DNA of 64,000 bases from contig NZ_LR215044.1 of the NCBI RefSeq assembly GCF_900660725.1, positions 434,001-498,000 on the forward strand, written 5' to 3'. Each line of letters opens with the position of its first letter. Position 1 is the stretch's first letter. The translations under genes were made by a program, and so were the position numbers. The DNA is from Mycoplasmopsis arginini (lineage in GTDB: Bacteria > Bacillota_I > Bacilli_A > Mycoplasmatales > Metamycoplasmataceae). Below, piece after piece: positions 26,549-36,574 of the stretch. Below the pieces are notes generated by a model, which did no database searches, was not told the origin of the DNA, and was given only the letters and a program-made list of their open reading frames with translations.

Positions 26549-27703
26549 ATGAACAATATAGAAGAGAAAGAGATTTTAATAAGATATGGAGAGTTAACGC
26601 TTAAGGGCGAAAACAAAAAAGATTTTATAAATCAATTAAGAAAAAATCTAGAATTGTACATTCCAAAAAATGAATTAAAAGTTGAGTACGACAGGGCTTT
26701 TTGTAAATTTTCTGAAAGTAATTTAAATTCATTAAGATACATTTTTGGAATTTCATCTTATTCAATTGTTTATAAAACTTCAAATGAATTAAAGGACATT
26801 GAACAATTAGTATTAAAAATTGCCAGAGAAAATACTTTTAAATCTTTTGCTATTAAGGCAAGAAGGCATAATAAGAATTATAAGTTGACATCTTCAGAAT
26901 TAAATATGCATTTTGGTGGATTGATTTTAAATAATTTTGAAAATAAGACAGTCGATTTAACTAACGCTGATCTATTTATTTATATTGAAGTTAGAGATAA
27001 ATATACTTATGTTTTTAGTAATTATATTGACGGACTAGGAGGGATGCCAGTATCTTCTTCTGAAAGAGTTTTACATTTAATTAGCGGTGGAATTGATTCA
27101 CCAGTTGCTGCTAATTTATTACAGAAAAGAGGTTTAAAAGTTGATTTTCTAAATTTTATAACTCCACCACATACTGATGAAAAAACAACACAAAAAATAG
27201 ATCAAATAATTCAAAATTTAACCAAATACCAAGGTTCAAGTACTTTATTTCAAATTAACTATACAAAACTTATGAACTATATTGGTTTGGTATCAAATCA
27301 AAAATACAAAATTACATTAATGCGTCGTAGTTTCTACCGAATTGCACAAAAAATAGCGGAAAAATATAATATTAAAGCTTTATCAAATGGTGAAAATTTA
27401 GCACAGGTTGCTTCACAAACATTAGAATCAATTTATACTATTTCAGAAGTTTGCAATTTACCAATTTTTCGTCCGCTATTAACCTTTGATAAAAATGAGA
27501 CAATTAAAATAGCAGAAAAACTAGGAACTATGGAAATCTCAATACAAAAAGCTTGTGAAACATGTGAACTTTTTGCACCGCGCTTTCCAGTGACAAAACC
27601 AACAAGAGAAGAAGCTAGAAAACTAGAAAATGAATTAGATCAAATTGAAAAAATTGAAGATGAAATTATCAAGCAAGTAGAAATTAAAAAATTTATACTA
27701 TAA
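26549..27703 (+). CDS. thiI: tRNA 4-thiouridine synthase ThiI
   Basis: 384 residues. N-terminal ferredoxin-like and THUMP domains (ILIRYGELTLKGENKKDF at the start), then the PP-loop adenylation domain with LISGGIDSPVAANLL near residue 180. It makes s4U8 in tRNA. The C-terminal rhodanese domain of E. coli ThiI is absent, as in Firmicutes. AGGAAG precedes the ATG. The CETCELFAPRFPVTKP block near the end is typical. The expected desulfurase partner gene is not adjacent. Confidence 0.96.
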   Translation: MNNIEEKEILIRYGELTLKGENKKDFINQLRKNLELYIPKNELKVEYDRAFCKFSESNLNSLRYIFGISSYSIVYKTSNELKDIEQLVLKIARENTFKSFAIKARRHNKNYKLTSSELNMHFGGLILNNFENKTVDLTNADLFIYIEVRDKYTYVFSNYIDGLGGMPVSSSERVLHLISGGIDSPVAANLLQKRGLKVDFLNFITPPHTDEKTTQKIDQIIQNLTKYQGSSTLFQINYTKLMNYIGLVSNQKYKITLMRRSFYRIAQKIAEKYNIKALSNGENLAQVASQTLESIYTISEVCNLPIFRPLLTFDKNETIKIAEKLGTMEISIQKACETCELFAPRFPVTKPTREEARKLENELDQIEKIEDEIIKQVEIKKFIL

Positions 27704-27728
27704 AATATTAAACTTTGAGGTAATTAAA

Positions 27729-28130
27729 ATGGGGAAAAAATTATCAGACAAATTAAAAGATTATCCTAAATTAAAAAAGTTTTATATTGCATATATAGTC
27801 CTTTTTACTTTTTTAATAGTTATCCCAATGTCTCTACTATTTGGTTGGGGATTATATTTTGGTCTTCATGCTACAACATCTTCATTTAAAACATTTACTA
27901 ACTTTATAATTATGTGTGTTATTACACCATTTTTAACAATAATATTTATTATAGTTTTTATAGTAATGAGAATTATTGTAAAAAAATCATTTTTGAAGAT
28001 TTATAGAGTAACTCAAAGTCAAAGAGTTTACAATACCGCTAAATTTTATTTAGGCGAAAAAATATTGCAAAGCGATATTGAAATGGCTAATGAATATTTT
28101 GAAGAAAACAATAAAAACATAAGACTTTAA
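27729..28130 (+). CDS. Unknown two-helix membrane protein
   Basis: 133 residues. A charged N-terminus (MGKKLSDKLKDYPKLKKF) and two clear membrane helices (about residues 21-47 and 58-85), then a polar C-terminal tail of about 45 residues with FYLGEKILQSDIEMANEYF. No known motif. It sits 25 bases after thiI, and a strong terminator overlaps its stop, so it is probably the last gene of the EzrA-like/thiI operon. Confidence 0.7.
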   Translation: MGKKLSDKLKDYPKLKKFYIAYIVLFTFLIVIPMSLLFGWGLYFGLHATTSSFKTFTNFIIMCVITPFLTIIFIIVFIVMRIIVKKSFLKIYRVTQSQRVYNTAKFYLGEKILQSDIEMANEYFEENNKNIRL

Positions 28131-28157
28131 AGCACTTTAATAGTGCTTTATTTTTTT
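28129..28157 (+). terminator. Terminator after the thiI operon
   Basis: 8-bp perfect stem AAAGCACT / AGTGCTTT followed by ATTTTTTT. Confidence 0.85.
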
Positions 28158-28185
28158 ATATTTAATAAAATATAATCAAAATATA

Positions 28186-28191
28186 TATAAT
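28186..28191 (+). promoter_or_regulatory. -10 element of parE (leaderless type)
   Basis: TATAAT, then TAAATTT, then ATG. No ribosome-binding site. A second TATAAT lies at 28171. Confidence 0.55.
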
Positions 28192-28198
28192 TAAATTT

Positions 28199-30121
28199 AT
28201 GAACACAACCAATTATGAAGCAAAAGATTTAAAAGTTTTAAAAGGATTAGATGCTGTTATTAAAAGACCAGGGATGTATATCGGGTCAACGGATTCAAAT
28301 GGTTTACACCATTTAATTTGAGAAATTGTTGATAATGCAATTGATGAAGCCCTAGCAGGTTTTGCAAATAATATTAAAGTTATTCTAAAAAAAGACGGTT
28401 CAGTAATCGTTGAAGATAATGGTCGAGGAGTTCCTATTAGCAAACACGAATCAGGTAAAACTGGTGTCGAATTGGTTTTTACTGAATTACATGCTGGTGG
28501 AAAATTTGGAGAAGGGGCTTACAAAACTAGTGGAGGGTTACACGGAGTTGGATCTTCCGTAGTTAATGCACTTAGTTCAAAGATGGAAGTTACTGTTTAT
28601 CGTGATAAAAAAGAGTATTTTACTGCATTCCAACAAGAAAAGATTACTCAAAAAACTTCAATTATCGGCCCAACATTAAAACAAGGAACTAAAGTACAAT
28701 TTTGACCAAACTATGATATTTTTAAGAAAGCAAAATTCTCATCTGATACTGTTAAAGAAAAACTTAGAGAAGCAAGTTTTTTAATTTCTAATTTGAAAAT
28801 TAATTATATAAATGAAAATACTAATGAAAATATTGTATTTCAAACAAATGAGGGAATTAAAGAATATATTAACTTTGTTGGTGAAGGAAGAAAATTTATA
28901 AGTACTGTGTTTTTTGCATCAGGACTTGCAAAAAATGGGATTGAAATTGAAATATCATTAGCATATACAGAAAACTATAATGAAACAATTTATTCTTTTG
29001 TTAACAACGTTAAAACAAGAGACGGTGGTACTCATGAAACCGCTTTTAAATCAGCTTTAACTAAAACTATAAATGAGTGGTATTCAAAAAATAATAACTC
29101 AAAAACTAAAATTAATTTTGATGGTCTAGATGTCCGTGAAGGAATTATTGCCGTTGTTTCCTTAAAAGTTCCTGAAAATATTTTGGAATTTGTTGGTCAA
29201 ACAAAAGATAAATTGGGAACTCCTGAAGCTAGAGAGTCAGTTGAAGACTTTTTTAGTGAAAAATTTACATTCTTCTTGAATGAAAATAAATCTGAAGCAG
29301 ATAAAATATTAGAAAAAATTAAAAGAACCTACGAAGGAAGAATGGCTGCTCGAAATGCTCGAAATGAAGCAAGAAAAGTAAAAAATAAATTAGATAATAA
29401 AAAAATTCTTTCAAATAAATTAACTCCTGCACAAACTAAAAATGCATCAATTAAAGAATTATTTTTAGTCGAAGGTGATTCAGCTGGAGGTTCAGCTAAA
29501 ATGGGGCGTGATCGTGTTACTCAAGCTATTTTACCTTTAAGAGGGGTAGTAATGAACACTGATAAAGCCAAATTGATTGACATCTTAGCAAATGAAGAGT
29601 TAGCAACAATTATTAATACAATTGGTGCAGGAATTGGTGAAGATTTTGATGTTAAGAATTCACAATACGGAAAAATTATCATTATGACTGACGCCGACGT
29701 CGATGGAGCTCATATCCAAATGCTTTTATTGACTTTTTTCTGAAGATATATGAAGAAATTAATTGAAGCAGGGATGGTTTACATAGCAATGCCTCCTTTA
29801 TATAAAGTTACAATTAAGAATTCTAATAATAAAAATTTTTATGCCTGAGATGAAGAAGGGTTAAGAGAAATTACTTCACAATATAATAACTACGAAATTC
29901 AAAGATATAAAGGGTTAGGGGAAATGAATGCCGATCAATTATGAGAAACAACAATGAACCCTAAAACAAGATCTATTATTAAGGTAAATATTGATCATCA
30001 AGGCTTAACCGAAAGAAATATTACAACGTTTATGAGTGATGACTCTGAGGCAAGAAAGGCTTGAATTAATAATAATATTGATTTTTCAAGTATTGATGAA
30101 TTTGAAATTAATAAAAAATAG
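28199..30121 (+). CDS. parE: DNA topoisomerase IV subunit B
   Basis: 640 residues. GHKL ATPase domain ([37 protein letters not shown]), transducer, and TOPRIM with [19 protein letters not shown] and [10 protein letters not shown]. The C-terminal [21 protein letters not shown] is typical. The 640-residue length and the directly following parC favour ParE over GyrB. Six or so TGA codons are Trp. The ATG follows a TATAAT by 7 bases. Confidence 0.93.
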
Positions 30122-30136
30122 TGAAGGAGGTGAATT

Positions 30137-32953
30137 ATGGATAAGAAAAGAAAAAATGAATATGATGAAGTTATAGAAAATATCATCGAAAAAAACATGA
30201 TTGAAATCATGAGTGATAGTTTTTCAAGGTTTTCTAAATATGTTATTCAACAAAGAGCAATTCCGGACGTGAGAGATGGATTAAAACCAGTTCAAAGAAG
30301 AATTCTTTTTTCAATGTGAAATTTGAAATTAAGAAATAAAGATCCTTTTAAAAAATCAGCACGTATTGTTGGGGATGTATTAGGTAAGTACCACCCACAT
30401 GGTGATAGTTCTGTTTATGAAGCTATGGTTAGAATGGCGCAAGAATGAAAAAGTAATTATCCTCTTGTACAAATGCATGGTAATAAAGGTTCAATTGATG
30501 ATGACCCTGCTGCTGCTATGCGTTACACCGAGTCAAGACTTGAAAAAATAACTGAACTAATGTTAAAAGACTTAGAGAGAAAAGTTGTTACAATGGTTCC
30601 TAACTTTGATGACTCTGAATATGAACCAGTTATTTTACCAACCTTATTTCCAAATTTACTTGTAAATGGTGCTTTAGGTATCGCTTCAGGATTTGCTACT
30701 CAAATTCCTCCTCACAACTTAGGCGAATTAATTGATGCCTTAATTGCGATGATTAAAAAACCAAACATTTCTGTTGATGAATTAATGAATTATGTCAAGG
30801 GACCCGATTTTCCAACTGGTGGAATTATTTATGGTACAAAAGGAATAATTGACGCCTTTAAAACTGGTCGAGGAAAGATAACACTTTCATCAAAATATAA
30901 ATTTATTGAGGACAAAAAAGGAAATATTGTCGGGATTGAAATAACTGAAATTCCTTTTGGTGTAATTAAATCAAAAATGGTTTTTGAAATTGATTCAATT
31001 ATTTCTTCCAAAACTATTTCAGGAATCAAAGAGATAAGAGATCAATCAGATCGAAACGGTTTATCCATTTATATTGAGCTAGAAGAAAATTCAAATCCAG
31101 AAGCTATTTTGACATATTTAATGAATAAAACAAAATTAAGAATTAACTATGACTACAATATGCTTGCAATATATAAAAACGCTCCTTGTTTACTTTCACT
31201 AGATAGGGCTTTATTTTCTTTCTTAGAGCATTCAAGATTAGTTAACACAAATGGTATTAAATTTGATTTACAAAGATATAAATTACGTCATGAAATTGTT
31301 GAAGGTTTTATTCGTGTTGCTGAAATTTCAGATGAAGTAGTCAAATTAATTAAAGAAAGTGATAACTCAAAAAAAGGTGTTATTCTTGCTTTAATGAAAA
31401 GATTTAATTTTAGCGAAATTCAAGCCACTGCTATTGCTGAATTAAGACTTTACAAACTTTCAAGAATGGATCAAATCGAATTTCAGGAAGAAAAAAGAAA
31501 TCTGGAAACACAAATTCAATGATGTGAAAAATTATTAAATGACAGTTTTGAATTTGATAAGTTCTTAATTAGCCAATTAAGTGAAATTAAAAATGAATAT
31601 GCAAAAGAAAGAAAAACCATTATAAGCGAAGAATTAATAAGTAAGGAAGTTGATCATAAATTATTAACTAAAAATGAAGATTTTTACTTCTTTGTTTCGG
31701 AAGAAGGATACATTAAGAAGATTAGCAATAAAACATTCAATTCTAACGATTTAAAAACCTACAAATTAAAAGAGAATGATACGATAAGATATTATGACAA
31801 AATAAATTCATTATCAAAACTTCTATTTTTTACAAATAAAGGCAATTTCTTTGTTATTGAAGCACATAATTTAAAAGATAATTCATGAAAAGAATTGGGA
31901 ACTCACGTTTCTTCAATAGTTAATTTGGAAAGTCAAGAAAAAGTTATTCGGATAATGGAAATTACTTCTTATAATTCATATATTAATTTAATTTTAATTA
32001 GTAAATATGGTTATGGAAAAAAAGTAAAGATTAGTAACTTTGATTCAAAGATATTTAATAAGAAAAGAATGTGTATTAACTTCAAAAATGAAGATGATGA
32101 ATTAATTGATGTAAAAATTGGAAATGATGAAAAAGACATTTTTATTCTTTTAAATAACGGTTCTTATTTCTTATTAAATGAAAATATTTTTACAACAGAT
32201 TTAGCATTGAGAGCTCAAGGAATTAAGATATTACCTAAGTTACAAACTAAAGAAAAAACTTTTGTTTCAGCCTTTACAACATGTTCAAAATTAAATAATG
32301 TAACAATGCTTACTGAGGGTGGAATGTGTAAGCAATGAAAAATGGCTGATATTGAATATACTAATAGAACAAATCGTGGAACAAAATTATTCAGTTTTTT
32401 AAGAGATATAAGTTGCATTCCTAAATCGCTAGAAGTTAATACTAAAGAGTTAGAACTTTTAATAACAAATAAAGATAATGAAACTGAAAGATTGTACTTA
32501 GATAAATTACTAAAAGATAAATCTAAAAAAGACAAACTAATTAGATTAGAACAAAACTTCAATAATTCAGGTTATTTAATTCAACATATAAAAATTAATG
32601 AATTAATTGATGTTGATAATCAAGAGAAAGAAAAATTAAAAAAATTTTACTTAGAACAAAAAGAGTTAGAAAATAATCTTGAATTAACAACAGAAACTTC
32701 ATTATTCAAAAGATATTATCATTCTGAATTACCAAATATTTCTGATGATGAAAATGATATCAGTTTAAAAATAGAAGATAATGACCAAATTCAACTTTTT
32801 GAAACTAATGATGATTTTGTGGAAATAAAAAATCAAGAAATTAATAAACCTAAATCGAAAACAAATTTAACGTTTGAAGAAAAGCTTAAGGCTTTTGATA
32901 ATATTAATCTTGATTTGATTGAGGAAAAAGTTAAACAAATTAAGAAAAAATAG
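30137..32953 (+). CDS. parC: DNA topoisomerase IV subunit A
   Basis: 938 residues, long for ParC because of an acidic/lysine-rich C-terminal tail of about 100 residues. Catalytic Tyr lies in [11 protein letters not shown]; the quinolone region reads [19 protein letters not shown], with Ser and Glu at the positions usually changed in resistant strains, i.e. wild-type-like. AAGGAGGT precedes the ATG. 15 bases after parE. The CTD beta-pinwheel repeats are divergent but [19 protein letters not shown] shows the pattern. Confidence 0.94.
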
Positions 32954-33017
32954 ATATAATTTATAAATATCTTTTTAAACCTAATGATGATAAAAATAAA
33001 TTACGAAAGGATTAATT

Positions 33018-33140
33018 GTGAGAAAAGACGTTAGATTAGCTAATAAAGTTAGAGCAGAAAAAAGAGCTCACAAATTAGCAAAAGAAAGAGCACGTGATTT
33101 AAGAAGAGAAGCAAGAAAAGCACAAGCGGAATCACAATAA
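33018..33140 (+). CDS. 40-residue, highly basic protein of unknown function
   Basis: Starts with GTG, 7 bases after AAAGGA. MRKDVRLANKVRAEKRAHK continues as one predicted amphipathic helix with about 40 % Arg+Lys and regular Ala. It has its own TATAAT at 32955-32960 and a perfect 11-bp terminator directly after, so it appears to be a free-standing gene. Too short to assign; a ribosome- or nucleic-acid-binding peptide is one guess. Confidence 0.6.
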   Translation: MRKDVRLANKVRAEKRAHKLAKERARDLRREARKAQAESQ

Positions 33141-33148
33141 TAATGTTA

Positions 33149-33180
33149 AACATATAAAGGTCTTCTTTATATGTTTTTTA
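33149..33180 (+). terminator. Terminator after the 40-residue gene
   Basis: Perfect 11-bp stem AACATATAAAG / CTTTATATGTT, 5-base loop, then TTTTTATT. Confidence 0.88.
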
Positions 33181-33287
33181 TTATTTTTTATAAAAAATAA
33201 TCTGTCCATTTTTAAATTCAAAACACAAGATAAATATTTTTAATATAATTTATATTGCTAACAATTTATTTTTTAAGGAAAAATGAT

Positions 33288-34517
33288 ATGCATGAGAAAA
33301 AAACTTTTAAATATTTAGTTTTATGCGGATTAGGTTTAACAATGCCTGCTACTTTTATTATTTCAGCATCTTGTCAACACAAGGATGATTCGACTGAAAA
33401 ATATTTATATTGAAATAAAAAAGTTGAACTAATAAACAATTTATCGCTAGTTAAAACCGAAACTAAGAAAAATGAATTTAATGAAGAATTTTTACTTCTA
33501 GAAAGTTTAGAAGAAACAAACGATTTTAAAAAAAATATTGAATTTATCGAAACTTTAGATAATAAAGTTAAAGCGCAAATTGCTTTAGAAAAAAATGAAT
33601 CACCAACACCTCAACCTGAAGATCCAAATACAGAGCCAGAACCAGATCCTAATAATGGTAAGGCTGTAACTACAAATCATGGTTATAAAATTGAATACGA
33701 TAGTTCAGATGATTTTTATAGTTCATTAGATGGACTAAGTGGAGATAGATTAAGAGAACAGTTATTTACTATTCAAAAAAACAATAGAGGTAAAACTGGT
33801 TCTTATGATGATTTACATCGAACATACCGTGATGCATTTGTTGACAAATATTATGAAAATGATGGAACAGTTTTAGATTTATATACAGAAATCATTGGTG
33901 GAAAAGATAAGTACACTTTTGAATTTGGAAAATATAGAGATCAAGGAAATTCTGAAGGTCAAGGTATGAATCGTGAACATATTATTGCCCAGTCATGATT
34001 TAGAAAACAAGCACCAATGAGAAATGATGCTCACCATGTTTGACCATCAGATAAAAAAGTAAATGCTATTCATGGGAATTTTCCTTACGGTGAAACTAAA
34101 AATGGAAGAATTGTTTCAAGCAATGGTTCAAAATTAGGCGTCGGTGTTGAAGATAATCAACAAGTATTTGAAGTAATTGATGAATTTAAGGGTGATATTG
34201 CTAGAGTATTTTTCTACTTTGTATTAACTTATGGCGATAAAAATATTAATAATAATCATTCTTCTAACAGAGTTTTTGTAAGACAAAATGGAAAATATAC
34301 AATCAATAATTCATATTTAAAAACATATTTAAAATGACATAAGATGGATGGTATTTCTCAATTTGATATTGACAGAAATAATGGAATTTACAAACATCAA
34401 CATAATAGAAATCCATTTACAGATTATCCTGAATTAATAAAAGTAATTTTTGAAAACGACAATAATTATGTTTTTCAAAATAAAGGTATCGCTAAGAAAT
34501 TAGTAAAAATTAATTAA
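33288..34517 (+). CDS. Endonuclease I family lipoprotein
   Basis: 409 residues. A signal segment (YLVLCGLGLTMPATFIISASC) ends in lipobox SASC, so the protein is anchored to the outer face. A Pro/Glu linker (PTPQPEDPNTEPEPDP) leads to an Endonuclease_1 (EndA/NucM-like) domain with its betabeta-alpha-metal motifs MNREHIIAQSWF, NDAHHVWPSDKKVNAIHGN and FPYGE. Such nucleases degrade external DNA and RNA, giving nucleotides to an organism that cannot make them. The ATG at 33288 gives the correct frame after AAGGA; two other nearby ATGs are in closed or shorter frames. Confidence 0.92.
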
Positions 34518-34534
34518 TAAAAAGAAGTATAAAA

Positions 34535-35848
34535 ATGAAAAAATATATTAAATATCAACAAAATAAAAGAGAATTTGATGAAATGATTCAACATATAGCT
34601 AATTTATGTAGAATTCCATCAATTAGCATCGAACAAGAAAATGATGAAAAATATCCTTTTAGTAAAAATGTTGATGATGCTTTAGAATATGCATTAAAAC
34701 TAGCAAAAGATTTTGGATTTGAAACATATAAAGATTCAAAAAATAGATATGGATATGCCCAAATTGGAAATGGGTCTAAAATTCTAGGCATTTTAGCACA
34801 CCTTGATGTTGTTCCTGCCGGTGATGAGAATCAATGAAAAACTAGTGCCTTTGTTCCAGTAATTACTGAAAATGAAATAATCGGTAGAGGTTCATTAGAC
34901 GATAAGGGCCCTGCAATTATCAACCTTTATGCTATGAAGTATATTTTAGATAATAACTTAATTCATAAAGATTGAACAATTCGTTTAGTTTTCGGTATTT
35001 CTGAAGAAACAACAATGAAATCAATGAAATATTACTTAAATGATTTTGGCCATCCCTTTGTTTCTTATACACCTGATGGCGAATGACCTTTAATTTTTGC
35101 AGAAAAATTAATTTACCAAGCAAATCTTATTTTTAATAAAATAGAAGGTTTAAAAATTAATGCAGGTGATGTAGCTAACCAAATACCTGATAAGATTAAT
35201 TATCAATTCAATAATAATGATTTTCTTGTTTTAGGAAAAGGTGGCCATGGTTCAACACCTGAAAAAGGTGATAATGCAATAATAAAAGCTTTATTAGAAT
35301 TAAGTAAAAATTATCCAGACTTAAAAAATCAAGATTTAATTAAATTTATTGAAAATAATTTAGCAAATAAAGACTATACACTAAAAAACATTTTCAAAGA
35401 TTTCGATGATTTTTCAGGTAAACTATCAGCCAATTTAGGTATTATAAGAACTTTCGATAATAAGCACGTTGTAACATTTGATTTTAGAGTACCAGCGACA
35501 AGAAGCATTGAAGAGGTTACAAAAGCAATAAATTCATATTTAGATGTTAATTTACCTAACGTAAAATTAGAAATAGTAGGAACTAAGAATTCAATGTTTA
35601 TGGATCCAGATAGCAAATTAATAAAACTATTAATGGAAACATATAATGAAGGCATGCAAATTGAAGAAAAACCTTTAGCAATTGGTGGGGGTACATACGC
35701 GCGTATTGTAAAAAACTGTGTCGCTTTTGGTTCAACAAAATATATGCACTTAATGCATGGTCCTAATGAATACTTTACTTTTAAAGAAATTAAAGAATCT
35801 TTAGAAATATATATTAATGCCTTAAACAGAATGCAAGATGAACTATAA
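34535..35848 (+). CDS. M20 family dipeptidase (PepV/Sapep type)
   Basis: 437 residues. Dinuclear metallopeptidase motifs: ILAHLDVVPAG (metal His, Asp), GRGSLDDKGPA (bridging Asp), VFGISEET (catalytic Glu pair), and the late HGPNEY His. A PDGEWPL block corresponds to the third ligand. The family cleaves dipeptides in the cytoplasm. TGA codons are Trp. It follows the nuclease gene by 17 bases and overlaps the next gene by one base (TAATG), so the three likely share a transcript. Confidence 0.92.
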
Positions 35849-36540
35849 TGAAAATAAGAATTGAAAAAGTTATTAGTCAATTTTTAGATGTTTCAAGAAA
35901 TGATTGCAAAAAAATTCTTAAAGACGGTCGCGTTTTTTTAAACGATAAAGTAATTTTAAAACCTGTTGTAATTGATTTAGATAAAGACAAGCTAACAATA
36001 GATGGTGAAAAAATTATATACAAAGACAAACAATACTTTATTTTTAATAAACCTTCTGGTTATGTAGTGGCGAATTATGACTCAAAAAACGAAACTATTT
36101 TTGATATTATCAACTTAGATCCAAAAAGATTTTTTGCTTATGGAAGATTAGATAAGGATACCGAAGGTTTATTGATTATTAGTAACGATGGTAAAATAGG
36201 TCATCAAATTATGAACTCTAAATTTGAAATACCTAAAAAATATTATTTTGAAGTTGATAAAGAATTTGATATAAAAATAAAATCCCATTATCCTAAACCT
36301 ATAACCATTTCAAATAATTATGTTGTTAAAAAATATAACTTTAAATTTCTTAACAAAAATTGTGGTCTTATAACCATCTACGAAGGTAAATTTCATCAAG
36401 TAAAAGAAATGCTCGAGTTTTTCGGATATAAGATTATTTATTTAAAAAGAATTTCAATTGGCAACTTAAAATTAGATGAAAATTTAGAATTAGGCCAATT
36501 AAGAGAAATTGATTTTAATGAAATTAATAAGATATTTTAA
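35848..36540 (+). CDS. RsuA/RluB-family pseudouridine synthase
   Basis: 230 residues, no TGA. N-terminal S4 RNA-binding domain (IRIEKVISQFLDVSRNDCKK), then the catalytic motif YGRLDKDTEGLLIISNDG containing the nucleophile Asp, and a C-terminal EGKFHQVKEMLEFFG. RsuA isomerises U516 in 16S; related RluB/RluE act on 23S. Which rRNA site is used cannot be told by eye. ATG overlaps the dipeptidase stop. Confidence 0.9.
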   Translation: MKIRIEKVISQFLDVSRNDCKKILKDGRVFLNDKVILKPVVIDLDKDKLTIDGEKIIYKDKQYFIFNKPSGYVVANYDSKNETIFDIINLDPKRFFAYGRLDKDTEGLLIISNDGKIGHQIMNSKFEIPKKYYFEVDKEFDIKIKSHYPKPITISNNYVVKKYNFKFLNKNCGLITIYEGKFHQVKEMLEFFGYKIIYLKRISIGNLKLDENLELGQLREIDFNEINKIF

Positions 36541-36548
36541 TATAGAAA

Positions 36549-36574
36549 AAAGTAAGCGCGCGCTTACTTTCTTT
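36549..36574. terminator. Bidirectional terminator between convergent genes
   Basis: Perfect stem AAAGTAAGC / GCTTACTTT around GCGC; T-rich on both strands (TTTTTTC on minus). It serves the pseudouridine synthase (plus) and the ABC exporter (minus). Confidence 0.88.

Noticed and set aside
30380-30440. Possible quinolone-resistance change in ParC
   Set aside because: The loop reads HGDSSVYEA with the usual Ser and Glu; no resistance substitution is visible, and gyrA is not in the window.
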